Part shown: positions 11,100 to 23,559 of the stretch, piece by piece
Layout: each line of letters opens with the position of its first letter
How positions within the stretch are numbered: the first letter of the stretch is position 1
NCBI GenBank assembly: GCA_003439945.1
Contig: QVRM01007006.1
Span: 347,501-411,500 of the forward strand
Reading direction: 5' to 3'
DNA: 64,000 nt
Source of the DNA: Dermanyssus gallinae
Taxonomy: Eukaryota; Arthropoda; Arachnida; Mesostigmata; Dermanyssidae
Notes under the pieces: generated by a model
The model's input: only the letters and a program-made list of their open reading frames with translations
Databases searched by the model: none
Told to the model about the DNA's origin: nothing
Program-made: the position numbers and the translations under genes

Positions 11100-11471
11100 T
11101 CAACTCATAACGGGGTGTAAACAATTGTCTCCCAGTGAACGTAATGACAAACTACATCAGCACTAGGTCCAGGTCTGGTGTCGACCACCTGGACAAGGTG
11201 CCAAGCACCGCCGTGGCGTTACCACGTTGTATATCCAATGAGAGCCTTTTCCGGCAAAATTCACCAGCGCGTAGGTCCTCCGTGGCCAATCTAAGACACA
11301 CTGCATATCTTCGTTATAACTCCCTTAGTAATTTTACCTGGGCCCCCTAAGGTCTCAAAAGCAAAGGTCGAAAATCCATAGAGTCTCCGATAGATGCACA
11401 CTTCCGACACTTATTTCTTTCCGCCTGCGAAACAGTATAACCAGTCTGGGTAGCGCCGTGACTGACCATTT

Positions 11472-11510
<39 letters not shown>

Positions 11511-11585
11511 TATAATTAAAAACATTTTTAAGGAGGTTGTTTTTAATATAAATATATATACATTAGCTCACCCTTTATTTGTATA

Positions 11586-11650
<65 letters not shown>

Positions 11651-12693
11651 TGTGCATTTAGCTATGTGTGTCGAACAAGCATATTAGGTGCCATGGTATA
11701 CGCTAGTGATGTCGCGAATTAAGCAGTGCTGTTCGTTATAGTTGGCCGGTGGTGTGATTCTATGCAGGCGAGGAGGCATAGAGGAAGAGCTTTTAATGTT
11801 GCGTAGTTCGTTTAGTGCTGGCCAGATGGCGCCAGCAGTCTCGTGTATTGCTCTGCTAGACGAAAACGCCACAGTCAAGGTGCTCAGTTCAGAACGAACC
11901 GCTGCCGAATGCAGATGTTGTGCCACAGAATGGTACAATAAATTCGTTAAAAACTCGCCATTCTACGCAGCTAGTCGTCTAGAGTCGCCTCATTAGTTAA
12001 CCTGTTGAAACATGATTTTATGGATATATAAATGGGCTTAATAAATCGTTATCCAAGAATTATCAATCCAGATTTACACAGTAGACTCCTTCATGGAATA
12101 TATATATATATATAACCTTAAATCTCGCGTTTCAGAGTACACACCATATATATACAGACTAATCTAGGGAACTGATGTGTTGATGTGCATAGGTTTTGCG
12201 TGCGTGGATTTCCTCTTGCGTTACCTCAGTCAACTGAGTTCCACGATACGAAGACACCTATGACGTCGCCATAGGCATAATGATACATAGCACAACGAGA
12301 GTTTTAGATGTACCTTGATGGCATGCATGGGTATACATAAGAACCGTGACGGTAAAAGACATAATAAAAAAAATGATACTGTGTTTGTCATCAGTTGCGA
12401 CGAAAACAGTAGCATTTTCTCACCCGCGTTTCCGACGTCAGTGTTCCTAAACCTGGACAGGAGATCTAGTTGTGTTCTGATTGACTCAAAACCAACCTCC
12501 ACTAAAGGGTTTCGATCGTTAGTTAGCTCTAAAGTTAACCATACCCTGACTATTGAAGTGCCGCCTAGCGACACACTGTCAGATATTTAAAACGCCTACC
12601 GTTTCATATCAGTATCATTTAACTATATTAGCTAAACAAATGCGTTTACACGACTATGCATTTCAATCACGAGATTTAGCAATTTAAGAAAAA
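10025..12693. other. Intergenic DNA with scattered (TA)n tracts
   Basis: Short open frames on both strands show no recognisable domain. TA tracts lie at about 11080-11100, 11474-11505 and 11587-11647. Between the last two is a short AT-rich linker with TTTTTAAGGAGG. Confidence 0.4.
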
Positions 12694-12709
12694 CATATAT
12701 ATATATATA

Positions 12710-12753
<44 letters not shown>

Positions 12754-12975
12754 TTCATTTCAGCTTCTGTGGATAATATATTGCACTAGTTCAAGTATTT
12801 AAATATTAATAAATATCACATTTTTTATATAGCATTCATTTCAGCTTCTGTGGCATAATATATTGCATCGAGTGGCACAGTATGTAAATTATAATCATCA
12901 CATATATTTTATATATATATATATATGCATTCATTTAGTCTTCTGGTGGCATAATATATCACTAGCGGACTAAAT
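12694..12975. repeat. Three-copy repeat of 80-95 bp next to (TA)n
   Basis: A (TA)n tract (about 12695-12750) is followed by three imperfect copies of a unit beginning CATTCATTTCAGCTTCTGTGG and continuing ATAATATATTGCA. The copies start at about 12751, 12832 and 12927. AT-rich linkers of different length separate them and the third copy is the most diverged. Confidence 0.8.
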
Positions 12976-14840
12976 TTATGATACATATACATATATATCA
13001 TATGTTGACCAAAGTGCTATCACAGTGATCCGATTCTAGAACGCCTTTTGTCAATCTGCCGGTCTGATTACTCCTTGGCCAGATACGTCCAGATTTTTTT
13101 GTGTCTGATGGGTCCGTCAACTGTGTCGGTGTTTTTTGTGGATCTGGCTAAGTTTGTCATGCTTGTGAGCGCTATAAAAACAGTTACCTGCATTGTGGAG
13201 TCTGCTCGAGCCCAGGGTGATGCGTCGGTGAACGGTTAAGCGACCGCTGAAGGCAGGGAACACGGCCAGCTTACACGTACTAGAAAACGACGAGATCTTT
13301 GCTTTGGATGCTCTGAATTCTGGATTCTGATGGGCGTCGTTTTTATCAGTCTAGTATCAGTCTTTCCTCGACGAATCATTCATGCAGACATCAGTCAGGT
13401 GTTGCAGCTGAATTTATTGGAATATCTAGGGGAATTCGTATTGGGCTGAATTCGGTCGACCGATCAATCGATTGTTTTTGGGCAAATTATTTTGTTCTTT
13501 TTTTTTCGCTACGATTACTCACACCGAGATAGTTAGCGCATCATTAATGACTCTCTGCTAGTTGAAGCCATTTGATCGAGTTCACGGCATACAAGTGTAC
13601 TGCGTGATAGCAGCGACTGCGGAGATGGTGCCCGCTTACTCGTGAGGGGTTTCGTTCATTACACAACGGGATGCATACAACAACAACACGTTACTCGGTA
13701 TACATTTACTCGCTAGCATTGATTGTTGTGGTTGATGTTGTGTTCATGGCGATCATCGTAAAAACCTGCAGTCGTGTTGCTTCCTTTGGATGAATGAAAC
13801 ACATAGCTTTATTCATGAGTACTTGCGAATACACTCGAAAGCATACAGCCTCTGTACTGCGAAGGTTGCCCAGGGGCTATAACGAAGTTTTTCTTGCTTT
13901 AGTCATTCATTCATTCATTCATTCATTTGTTTTTCGTAATCCTCAGGCAAGCTCAGCACTGCCATCTCTGCCTACTGGTACTGCCTACACCCACGACGAT
14001 TTGCATTATACATTTAAAAGACTTTGACTGCTGATTCACCACACAGGTGACTCTGGCTTCTTTCCGGTCCACGCTCGAACTTTAATGGATGATCGAGTGA
14101 GTGAGTGCAGGCGTGACTTATTGATCTCTCGCTGGCTGACGTGAGCATTGGGTCCGCATTACCTCTTCTCCCCTTACGAACTGTCTGTGATGATGGCAGA
14201 CCTGCCCGTAACCTGTATATTTTCGTCAACAGTTACTGTTCCGCTGCAGTGCATCAATGCACGCTCACCTACCAGACCCATCCACCCCCTCCATACACCA
14301 CACGTCTGTCTGTCTGTCTGCCTGCCTACCAGCCAGACACGACGGTCCGTCGATCTTTCCAGGAGGACACGGAAGTCTATTCTATTCGCGATGTCTGTCC
14401 CCTTCTCGACCATGTACCGATGAGGGGGCTTCTGATGATTGCCAATCATCAGAGAGTAGTAGTCGTACGTCTTCGATCCTTGTCGTCTACTTCTGGAGCG
14501 CCCGTCGGCCAACGGACACGGACCCGTCAGAGCGCTAGATCGACGGCCTGACGACATGAAGCCCGACCTTTCGACTACCAGAACCTACCGAACAGTGACC
14601 CGAACCCAACCCCCCCGCAGAGCGTGCTCACTTCGCTCTCTGTGTGTGGAGGGCTCTCCGGTGAGTGCAGAAACTGCAGAGTGCAGAGAGCAAGCAGCAG
14701 GACCCAGACCGGCGAGTGGAGTGCGATATACAGAGTTAGAGAGAGGGGGAGGAGGGGGTAGAGAGATAAAGGGGGTAGGGGGATAGAGAGATACAGGGGG
14801 GAGGGGGCTAGAGAAAGATAAAGGGGGGGGGAGGAGAGCG
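12976..14840. other. Intergenic DNA approaching the CpG-rich block
   Basis: No gene recognised. A short (ATTC)n run lies at 13906-13925 and GTCT repeats near 14306-14325. From about 14740 to 14835 the plus strand becomes G/A-rich (GGGGGAGGGGG type), which leads into the GC-rich block. Confidence 0.35.
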
Positions 14841-15330
14841 ACCCTGCGTGTGGTACGATTGCGCACCACACGGCGCGCAATCGTCGGCGCGCGCGCTCGC
14901 CGCGCGCCGCGCGACGACCTCATCGGCGTGCCACACAGCGCACCACACGTCGCGTGTGGTACGCCGCGCATTAACTCCGCCTAGTTAAAGATGATTGGTG
15001 CTCGGCGCGGTGACGTCACGCCACCAAGATGGCGGCGCTGCGCGCGCGCCGGCTTCGGCCGCCAGACGGCGCCCTGGTCGCCGTCTGGCGGCCGCTGTGC
15101 CGTCGCGCCGCCGCTGTGCCGTCGCGCCGCCGCTGTGCCGTCGCGCCGCCGCGGCCGCTGTGGCTGCTGCTGCCGCTGCCGCGGCCGCTACGGTCGCCGT
15201 CTGTGCGTGCTGTGTTGAGGGCGAGGGCAGATTGTTGTGTATTCGGCGGTGCGCTCAGTCAGAGTCGGGCGGGCGACGAAGCTGGTCCTGTACGGTGTAG
15301 AGTCGCGCGTGTCTGCGAGGCGAGTGTCTG
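14841..15330 (+). promoter_or_regulatory. CpG-rich, palindrome-rich putative promoter
   Basis: This is the most GC- and CpG-dense stretch of the window and begins abruptly. It contains nested inverted repeats: ACGATTGCGC at 14855-14864 with its complement at 14875-14884, GTGTGGT/ACCACAC pairs at 14848-14871 and again near 14940-14960, and GCCAGACGGCG/CGCCGTCTGGC at 15061-15071/15079-15089. AAGATGGCGGC at about 15026-15036 matches the core of a YY1/Pho-type initiator-proximal element. It lies 2.3 kb before the first PBC-gene coding exon on the same strand. The promoter role is inferred from composition and position; no TATA box is clear. Confidence 0.5.
15092..15148. repeat. Three-copy 19-bp GC-rich tandem repeat
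   Basis: The unit CCGCTGTGCCGTCGCGCCG occurs at 15092, 15111 and 15130 without change. The perfect identity suggests recent expansion. Confidence 0.9.
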
Positions 15331-15637
15331 CGAGGCTGTCGACGATGTGCTGTCGTGGGCGCTCAGCACGCGGCTGAGTTCCTGGCTCGGTCGTTTCCCT
15401 GTCGGTGGTGTGGTTTCTGTTCGCACTCTCTTTCTCTCTCTAGAGAGAGAACAGAGAGAGAGAGAGAGGGGAAGAGAAAAAAGAAGAAGAAGAAGAAAAA
15501 GTTGTTTATTGTCATCAGCAGCATCAGTATCAACAACAAACAGCTTCACGATAATTCATCTCTTGATCATCGATCATATCATTGCCGGCCTCGTGACAGG
15601 TTCCGTTACGGCTGATGCTGCTGCTGCCACCACCACC

Positions 15638-15706
15638 ATGGATGTGTCACGATGTCAACGCCAAAGACGAAGACGTCGCTGCTGCTGTTGTTGTCCTGAA
15701 GTTTGA
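15638..15706 (+). other. Possible upstream ORF in a strong start context
   Basis: CCACCATGG gives an excellent start context at 15638-15640. The frame encodes 22 residues beginning MDVSRCQRQRRRRR, with an arginine run, five cysteines and PEV before TGA. If the leader of the PBC-gene mRNA includes this segment, it would act as an upstream ORF. It may equally be a chance product of repeats. Confidence 0.2.
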
Positions 15707-17175
15707 GCCTGACGTACTCGCAACAGGACCAGCCGGTCGATAAGTCAGCCGGCTTCTATAGTCAACAACAACGACAACAACACAGCTTCTACAGTAAACA
15801 ACAACAACACAACTTCTACAGTCAGCAACAACAGCCAGTCGCCCGCCGACAATTAATTGTGTGTGTGTGATCGACCAAAGTTGCTGTATTCGCGACAACA
15901 TCTAAAAAACGGTGTTGTTCCTGTGTTTCATCCGACAACGTTGTGCAATTTTGCTTGCCTTATTCTTAGTCTCTATATATCCATCTCGCTCTCCGTGTCT
16001 CAATTCTCACGGCAAGCGCGCTCTCACTACAGCGACAAACAGCACAACAAGAGAGAGAGAGAAAAAGGATCTTCAGTTTTCGTGTACATATACAAATATA
16101 TTTATATAGATATACATATACATTATATATTTATACATACATATATTTTTTTTTGATATACATCGATATATGTATGTGCATATGTAAATGTATATATCTC
16201 ACATGCCAGCGTCTAAATGTATATCCTATACATATACAAGCGGTGTTGTGCTATAGATGTTCGGTGGCTGACAGAAGCAACAACAACGACAATATCATCT
16301 TTAGAAGCAGCAGCAACAGCAACAGAAAGTGAGAAGAAGAAAAGTTTGCTTGTTTCTGCAGCGGTAGCGGCAGCAGCTACAACAACAACAACCACATCCG
16401 TGGGAGGATCTTAGCCTTTGTGTTCATAGGCAGAAAATCAGCAAGGAGACATCATACAGTGGTGATGGTGGTCGTGGTGGTGGTGATGGTTTTCGTGTTG
16501 TGATCGAGTTCGAACGCCAGTTGGTCTTCAGTCAGTGAAGTTGTTGTTGTTGTTGTTGTTATTGTTGGTGGTGTTGATGATGTTGTTCTAGTAGCAATAG
16601 TAATAGTCGTCGTCATCGTAGCAACAGTTGTTGTTCTTCACCACCTCTATCTTCAACTTCTTCATCATCGTCATCATCATTTTGTTGTTGTTGCTGTTGC
16701 TGTTGTTGTTAATTGTCTTGTTCATCAGTTTCATCTCCATTGTTGTTGTTGCTGTTGTCATCTTCGGTTGTTGTCATCGTTGCCGTTCGACCCGCGTTAT
16801 TCTTCTTCTTCTTCTTCTGTTTCGTCGAAAGTTTACGTCGAAAAGTGCGAGTTTAGTTGTGCAACAGTGGAAACAAAGAGTGAAGTCATCAAAATCATGA
16901 CGATGAGGATCGTAGAGTTGATGGAGTTGCTGTTGCTGCTACTACCACCCGTCGAGGACGTAGTGAAGAAGCTCACGGTGATCACTGTATCGACGACGAC
17001 GACGACAACAGCAGTTAAAGCAGTCGTAAACGATTGACCGCTAATGCTATTGATGATGTTGTATTGTCGAAGAATGACCAATCGTAGACGAAGCACTGTA
17101 CTCTAGAGGAAGAAGCAAAACAAACAGAAAAATAATTAATAGTTGTCGTCGTTGTCATCAGAAGTGAGTGGTGGC

Positions 17176-17398
17176 AGCAACAACAACAACATCAGCAACA
17201 ACAACAATAACAGCAACAACAACTGCAAAACACCATCAGCAGCAGCAACAACAGTACCATCAGAAGCAACACGATATCAACAACAACAACAACGACAACA
17301 GTTCCATCAGAAACAACGATATCAACAACAACAACAACAATACCATCAGAAACAACGATATCAACAACAACAACAACAGCATCAACGAAGAAAGAAGG
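17176..17398. repeat. (CAA)n tract with about 40-47 bp higher-order units
   Basis: CAA/ACA repeats interrupted by three copies of a longer unit containing CCATCAGAAACAACGATATC. The copies start near 17257, 17304 and 17343. It ends about 270 bp before the coding exon. Confidence 0.85.
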
Positions 17399-17666
17399 TG
17401 GTGGTCTTTGTGCCAGCCTGTCTTCATCGCTGTGTTTCGCTGTGTGTATGCTGTGCGTGCGTGCTGGGGGTGCGACGGTGTGTGGAGTCGATGTGTGTAG
17501 TCTGAAATACCAATCGTCATCATAAAAATAATAATAATCACATTAAGAATAAAGAATCTTCATCGGTGACCACCGGCCATCACCGAGAGAGAGAGATAGA
17601 GTGAGTGAGTGCGTCCATCCATTCGTCCGTCCGTCCGTTTGTCAGTGTGGTGTTTTGTTGTTGTTC

Positions 17667-17881
17667 ATGGAAGGCGTCTCAACGGACGGCCGCATCATGC
17701 ATCCAGGCCACCTAGGGGCTTACGGGCCCCCACTCGACGCTCCCACAGCTGCTGCCGCTGCTGCTGCTGCCGCCGCAGCCGCCGCTGTGGCGGCCGACGG
17801 AGACCGCAAACATGACATTCAGGAAATACTGCAACAAATCATGAACATCACCGACCAGAGTCTCGACGAGGCTCAGGCAAG
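17667..17881 (+). CDS. Extradenticle/PBX homologue, coding exon 1 (partial gene)
   Basis: This gene encodes a PBC-class TALE homeodomain transcription factor, a nuclear DNA-binding partner of Hox proteins and of Homothorax/MEIS. The exon gives residues 1-71 and two bases of codon 72. Residues 47-72 (RKHDIQEILQQIMNITDQSLDEAQAR) are the start of the PBC-A domain and nearly identical to PBX1 and Drosophila Exd. They are preceded by 13 alanines (residues 28-40) and a divergent Gly/His/Pro-rich N-terminus, as is usual for the family. The frame has an upstream stop (TAA 17550-17552). ATG 17667 is the first in-frame ATG but lacks a purine at -3. ATG 17697 (MHPGHLGAYG) has A at -3 and may be the real start. 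The donor is GCAAG|GTACGA and the intron is phase 2. Confidence 0.93.
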
Positions 17882-19721
<1,840 letters not shown>

Positions 19722-21779
19722 TGATTTGGGCCTCTCTCGGGGCGCGCGTTGGCCACCCGACGACCAGCTGTGCGATGGTGGTGTTGTTGTTGTAATTTCG
19801 CCGGTGTTGTTGTTGTTATGGTTGTTATGTTGCCAGTGTTGTTGTTGTTGTCATCTCGCCGGTGTTGTTGTTTTTGCTGTTGTTGTTATCTTGCCGGTGT
19901 TGTTGTTGGTAGCATCGTTGTTTACTGCTTCTTCGTCTTGTTATTGTTGTTGTTCTTCGTCTTCATCTTTTTCCCGTGGTTCCCCTACTTTGTGTGGTGG
20001 TTCTGCGCGGATGCGATTGTTTCGCATCGATCAGTGAGAAGCGCAGCGTTATGACGCTCGTGAGCTACGGGACAAGTTACGACGGCGACAACGTTTGCCA
20101 CCACAAAAAAAAGGGGCGGCATTTAGTTTAAAACAAAAAAAAAGCAGGAAAAGAGGGAAATTATAATAACGTCAACACCGAACTCGACCATCTCGATACA
20201 GTGGCGGGGAGGGAGGAGAGCGGAGGTTAAGTTAAGTTACAGCCACTGTCCCTCGTTCCGCTGACATTGGGCGGTTGATGGGTGCCGTCGCGTGTTCCGT
20301 GGTGGTGGTGGGGGTTGTTGTGGGGTGCTGCTGCTGATGTTGTTGTTGTTATTAAGTGCAACGGGGCGAGCTGCGTTCGTCGGTCGTCGCCGGTTTGGCT
20401 TTGGCATGCGCGCGCAACACGCGCATCTCGCCACGGTGACGAAAACACTGCGCGCCACCATCTGATCTGGCGCGGTGAATTCTCCATCTCGTCGTCAAGC
20501 CAGACAAACAGATGCAAGTTTCACTCCGTCAAGCTGGTGGTAGTGGTGGCACAAACAAAGGCAATGCTATTCCGACGACTAGGCCAGCTACAAACAGCTG
20601 ACTACTAATGAATTTAGAAGGCGTAAATGAACTAGTGGTGGTCGATCGAATGCATGCTGATTGGAACAGCTCGAACGGAAGCTGGACGGTGGAGGGGGGT
20701 CGGGGGTCGTCATCTGATGGCGTTGTCGTCGTCGTCGTCGTTGTGGATATTCGTATCAGCGTGTTTTGTTTATGTTTTGATGCGGCTGCATGGTTGTGTG
20801 GGCGTGGGGTGTGTGGGGAGGTGGTTGTATACGTTTGTGAGAGAGGGGAACCAAGGCGGGCAAGAGAAGCAATCATAGGTAGATCGAACGAGCGAGAAAG
20901 ATATAAGAGGGAAACGAGAAAAAGAGTGTGCAGAACGTGGGAAAAAGAACGCACCAGCCTGCGTGCGTGCGGGCGTAAATACGTGTTGTCGTGGGGTTCG
21001 GGGGTCCGCTGCTAGAGGTCGGTGTACGCTGAGAAGGAGTTCAGCGACAACGTTGTGGAGAGGAGGCAACAACAAAACAAAATTCGAACAGCAGGCAACG
21101 ACGACAATGGTCGGAGCAGGCATAGCTATAGCAACAACAGTAACAAACTGAAACAAATGAAACTACAATGAGAATAGAAGAACGAAATGGACCCCACCGC
21201 AAGATGATCGCAAAAGGAGAAGCCAATATGCCAACTGAGATCGAACAGTATCAGTAACAATAATAACAACAGCACCTGGTGTTGCTGTGATCTGAGGCTG
21301 TGGCTCTGTTCTAGAGCTGATCAGCAATCGGAGTTAAATGAGTCAACTACAGCTCTCGCTGTATATATATTTTTTTTTTCACCGTATTGGCCGCTGACGA
21401 TGTTCGAATTCGATTCCCCTCGAGTCCCCGGCAAGGTCCACCATTATTCTATCCGGTCGCTGCTGAACGACCTTTGCTGATCGACAATATAGTAGTAGTA
21501 GTCGATACTGGTTAGTGTTTTTTTAACCGTTTATTCGTTGTCCAGTTTATCTCGACCGGCACGAACTGTTGTAATTGACAACGAAGCGAAGCTTATGATT
21601 ATGTCGGCAGCGTAGGCAGGCGTACACGATAAGATCGCTTATCAAGTAACGCGCACGCACGCACGCACGCATCACTTATCTACCAAATGGCAGGCATTGT
21701 TGTTTTTCGTTTATATCGTTACATGCGCTTGCACGATTACTACTTTTGTTGTTGATGTTGTCGCCGATTATCATCGACA

Positions 21780-21912
21780 ACAACAAGAACAAAAACAACA
21801 ACGACAGAACCAACAATGATAACTATAGCAACAATATCAACAACAGTCTCAACGACAGCAACAACCACAACAACAACAACAGTCTCAACGACAACAACAA
21901 CAACTTCAATTC
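21780..21912. repeat. (CAA)n/(AAC)n tract
   Basis: Interrupted by CAGTCTCAACGACAG-type units that occur twice, as in a decayed higher-order repeat. Confidence 0.85.
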
Positions 21913-22699
21913 CAACGTTGCCGTGGTCGTGCTGGATATTAGCATCATTATCAGCAGGCCACCTTACTAGTAATAGTAGTAGTAGTAGTAGTAGTTGTTG
22001 TTGTTGTTGTTGTACTAATAGTCATTCATGTCTTGTCCACTTTGTTGCGGCCGTCGCTGCCACCCACGATCACAGTAGACTACCGCATTACAACTAACTA
22101 CATTGTCGCGATAGCCGCCCACTTGCCTATAGTAGTACGGATGACGCGGTTTGTCATCCGTCACGTATTGAGATGATGTTCGTTCGCGACCGGCGGGTTG
22201 GCGATGGCAAACTGGCTGGAAGACAGACGACATCATTCGGACAGAGAGAGAGAGAGAGACGGCGTACAGGTAGGCTCATCGGCTGGGTGGCTGGTGGCCG
22301 GCCTCTACTAGCGGCCAGTCAATGGCTGGCTGGCTTGCTTGCTTGCGTAATAGACGAGATACGGCAAGATGGAAGGTACTGTGCCGCTGTGAAGATAGAT
22401 GGATAGATCATCGTAGAAGCAGCACCAGCAGCAGCAATAGTAGATAATAAATAGCTAACTGGGACTTATATAGATGACAGAATCAAGCGATAGAACAATA
22501 GCGCGAGAGAGAGCGCGCTAGGGAAAGACTAGGGAAACTCCACGAGAGAAAGACAAAGTGGAAGCGGCGAAACAAGTGGATAAATGTATCGACAGCTTGA
22601 TAGTGTCCGCTTGTCCGTCTCTTATACATCTATCCATCTCTGTACAGCCATGTTCGTTATCCGCCACTTAGTGCTCAATCGTACATGGTTGTTGTTGTT

Positions 22700-22730
<31 letters not shown>

Positions 22731-22923
22731 TCCTCGTCGTTGTTGTTGTCGTTGTTGTCGTCGTCGTTGTTGTTGTCGTCGTCGTTCTTGTTGCGACGTG
22801 TTGTTGTGATTGCTGTTGTTACTACGGCTACTACGACTTGCACAATTTTCGTCGGGTTAACCGCTTTAATCGGTTTAACCAAACACATCGGCTTAACAAT
22901 TGTCATCCGAACGGTTACTGTGG

Positions 22924-22925
<2 letters not shown>

Positions 22926-22987
<62 letters not shown>

Positions 22988-22988
22988 T
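22926..22988. repeat. Pure (ATT)n tract
   Basis: About 21 uninterrupted units. It is the longest pure triplet tract of this type in the window and is probably length-polymorphic. Confidence 0.95.
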
Positions 22989-23337
22989 TATTTGGTTTCT
23001 GCAAGGGCGTTCTCACGCACGCTCACGGCTGCGCGCGCGTATCGTCTGATTAATCGGTCATTTTGGCGCTGCTGGAACTACAACAAGAGTCCTGCTGACT
23101 GAGTGGAGAGTTGTTCCAGTATCGTTTAGATGGCTGGCTGGCTGGATGACGGACTGACTGAGTGAATGATTGACTGTCCGGCCGGCCGGCGGGTTTTTCT
23201 CTATTGGCCAGAAGTGACGGTGTACGGCGCATATCTATTCTATTAGACGTATTATAGACGACGGGCGAATGCAAAGAGCAGCCTTCCTTTCTTATCCCTG
23301 CTTGCCACCACACCGTCTGGTGCAATGGTAGTATGGC

Positions 23338-23559
23338 TAGGTCAAATGAGCTCGTCGAGGAGCGCGGTGGCGTGGTGCACTCCGCCTGCGCCTCGCGACC
23401 GGAGAAGAGCGGATTCGAAACCCCACTGTTGCACCGGTTTGTATTTATGGGGGGGGGGCGTCTACGAAGCATTAAATTGCGAAAAGCAGTCCCGTGGACG
23501 TTAAATCTTGGCTGAGGCTGAGGTTCAGCCCGAAAAAGATTATAGGTCAAATGAACTCG
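23338..23559 (+). mobile_element. tRNA-derived SINE with 17-bp target-site duplication
   Basis: The element (23355-23542) is bracketed by TAGGTCAAATGAGCTCG (23338-23354) and TAGGTCAAATGAACTCG (23543-23559), which differ at one base. The head carries an A-box-like TGGCGTGGTGCAC (about 23368-23380) and a B-box-like GGATTCGAAACCCC (23411-23424), separated by GCGCCTCGCGACCGGAG, typical of a tRNA anticodon arm. The body contains a G-homopolymer and CCCGTGGACGTTAAATC, and the 3' end is AAAAAGATTA. The nearly intact duplication shows a fairly recent insertion into the intron. Confidence 0.8.

Larger units (their letters stand above)
15331..17666 (+). other. Putative 5' leader region of the PBC gene, triplet-repeat rich
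   Basis: Between the CpG block and the first coding exon lie many (CAA), (GTT), (CTT) and (GAA) triplet runs, a (TA)-rich stretch (16085-16200) and no convincing protein gene. It may contain 5' UTR exons and introns of the downstream gene. Transcript evidence would be needed to place them. Confidence 0.35.

Noticed and set aside
15029..15706. 225-codon frame starting in the CpG block (MAALRARRLRPPDG)
   Set aside because: The start overlaps the AAGATGGCGGC motif. The product is Arg/Ala-rich from tandem repeats, then reads simple GA repeats; no domain.
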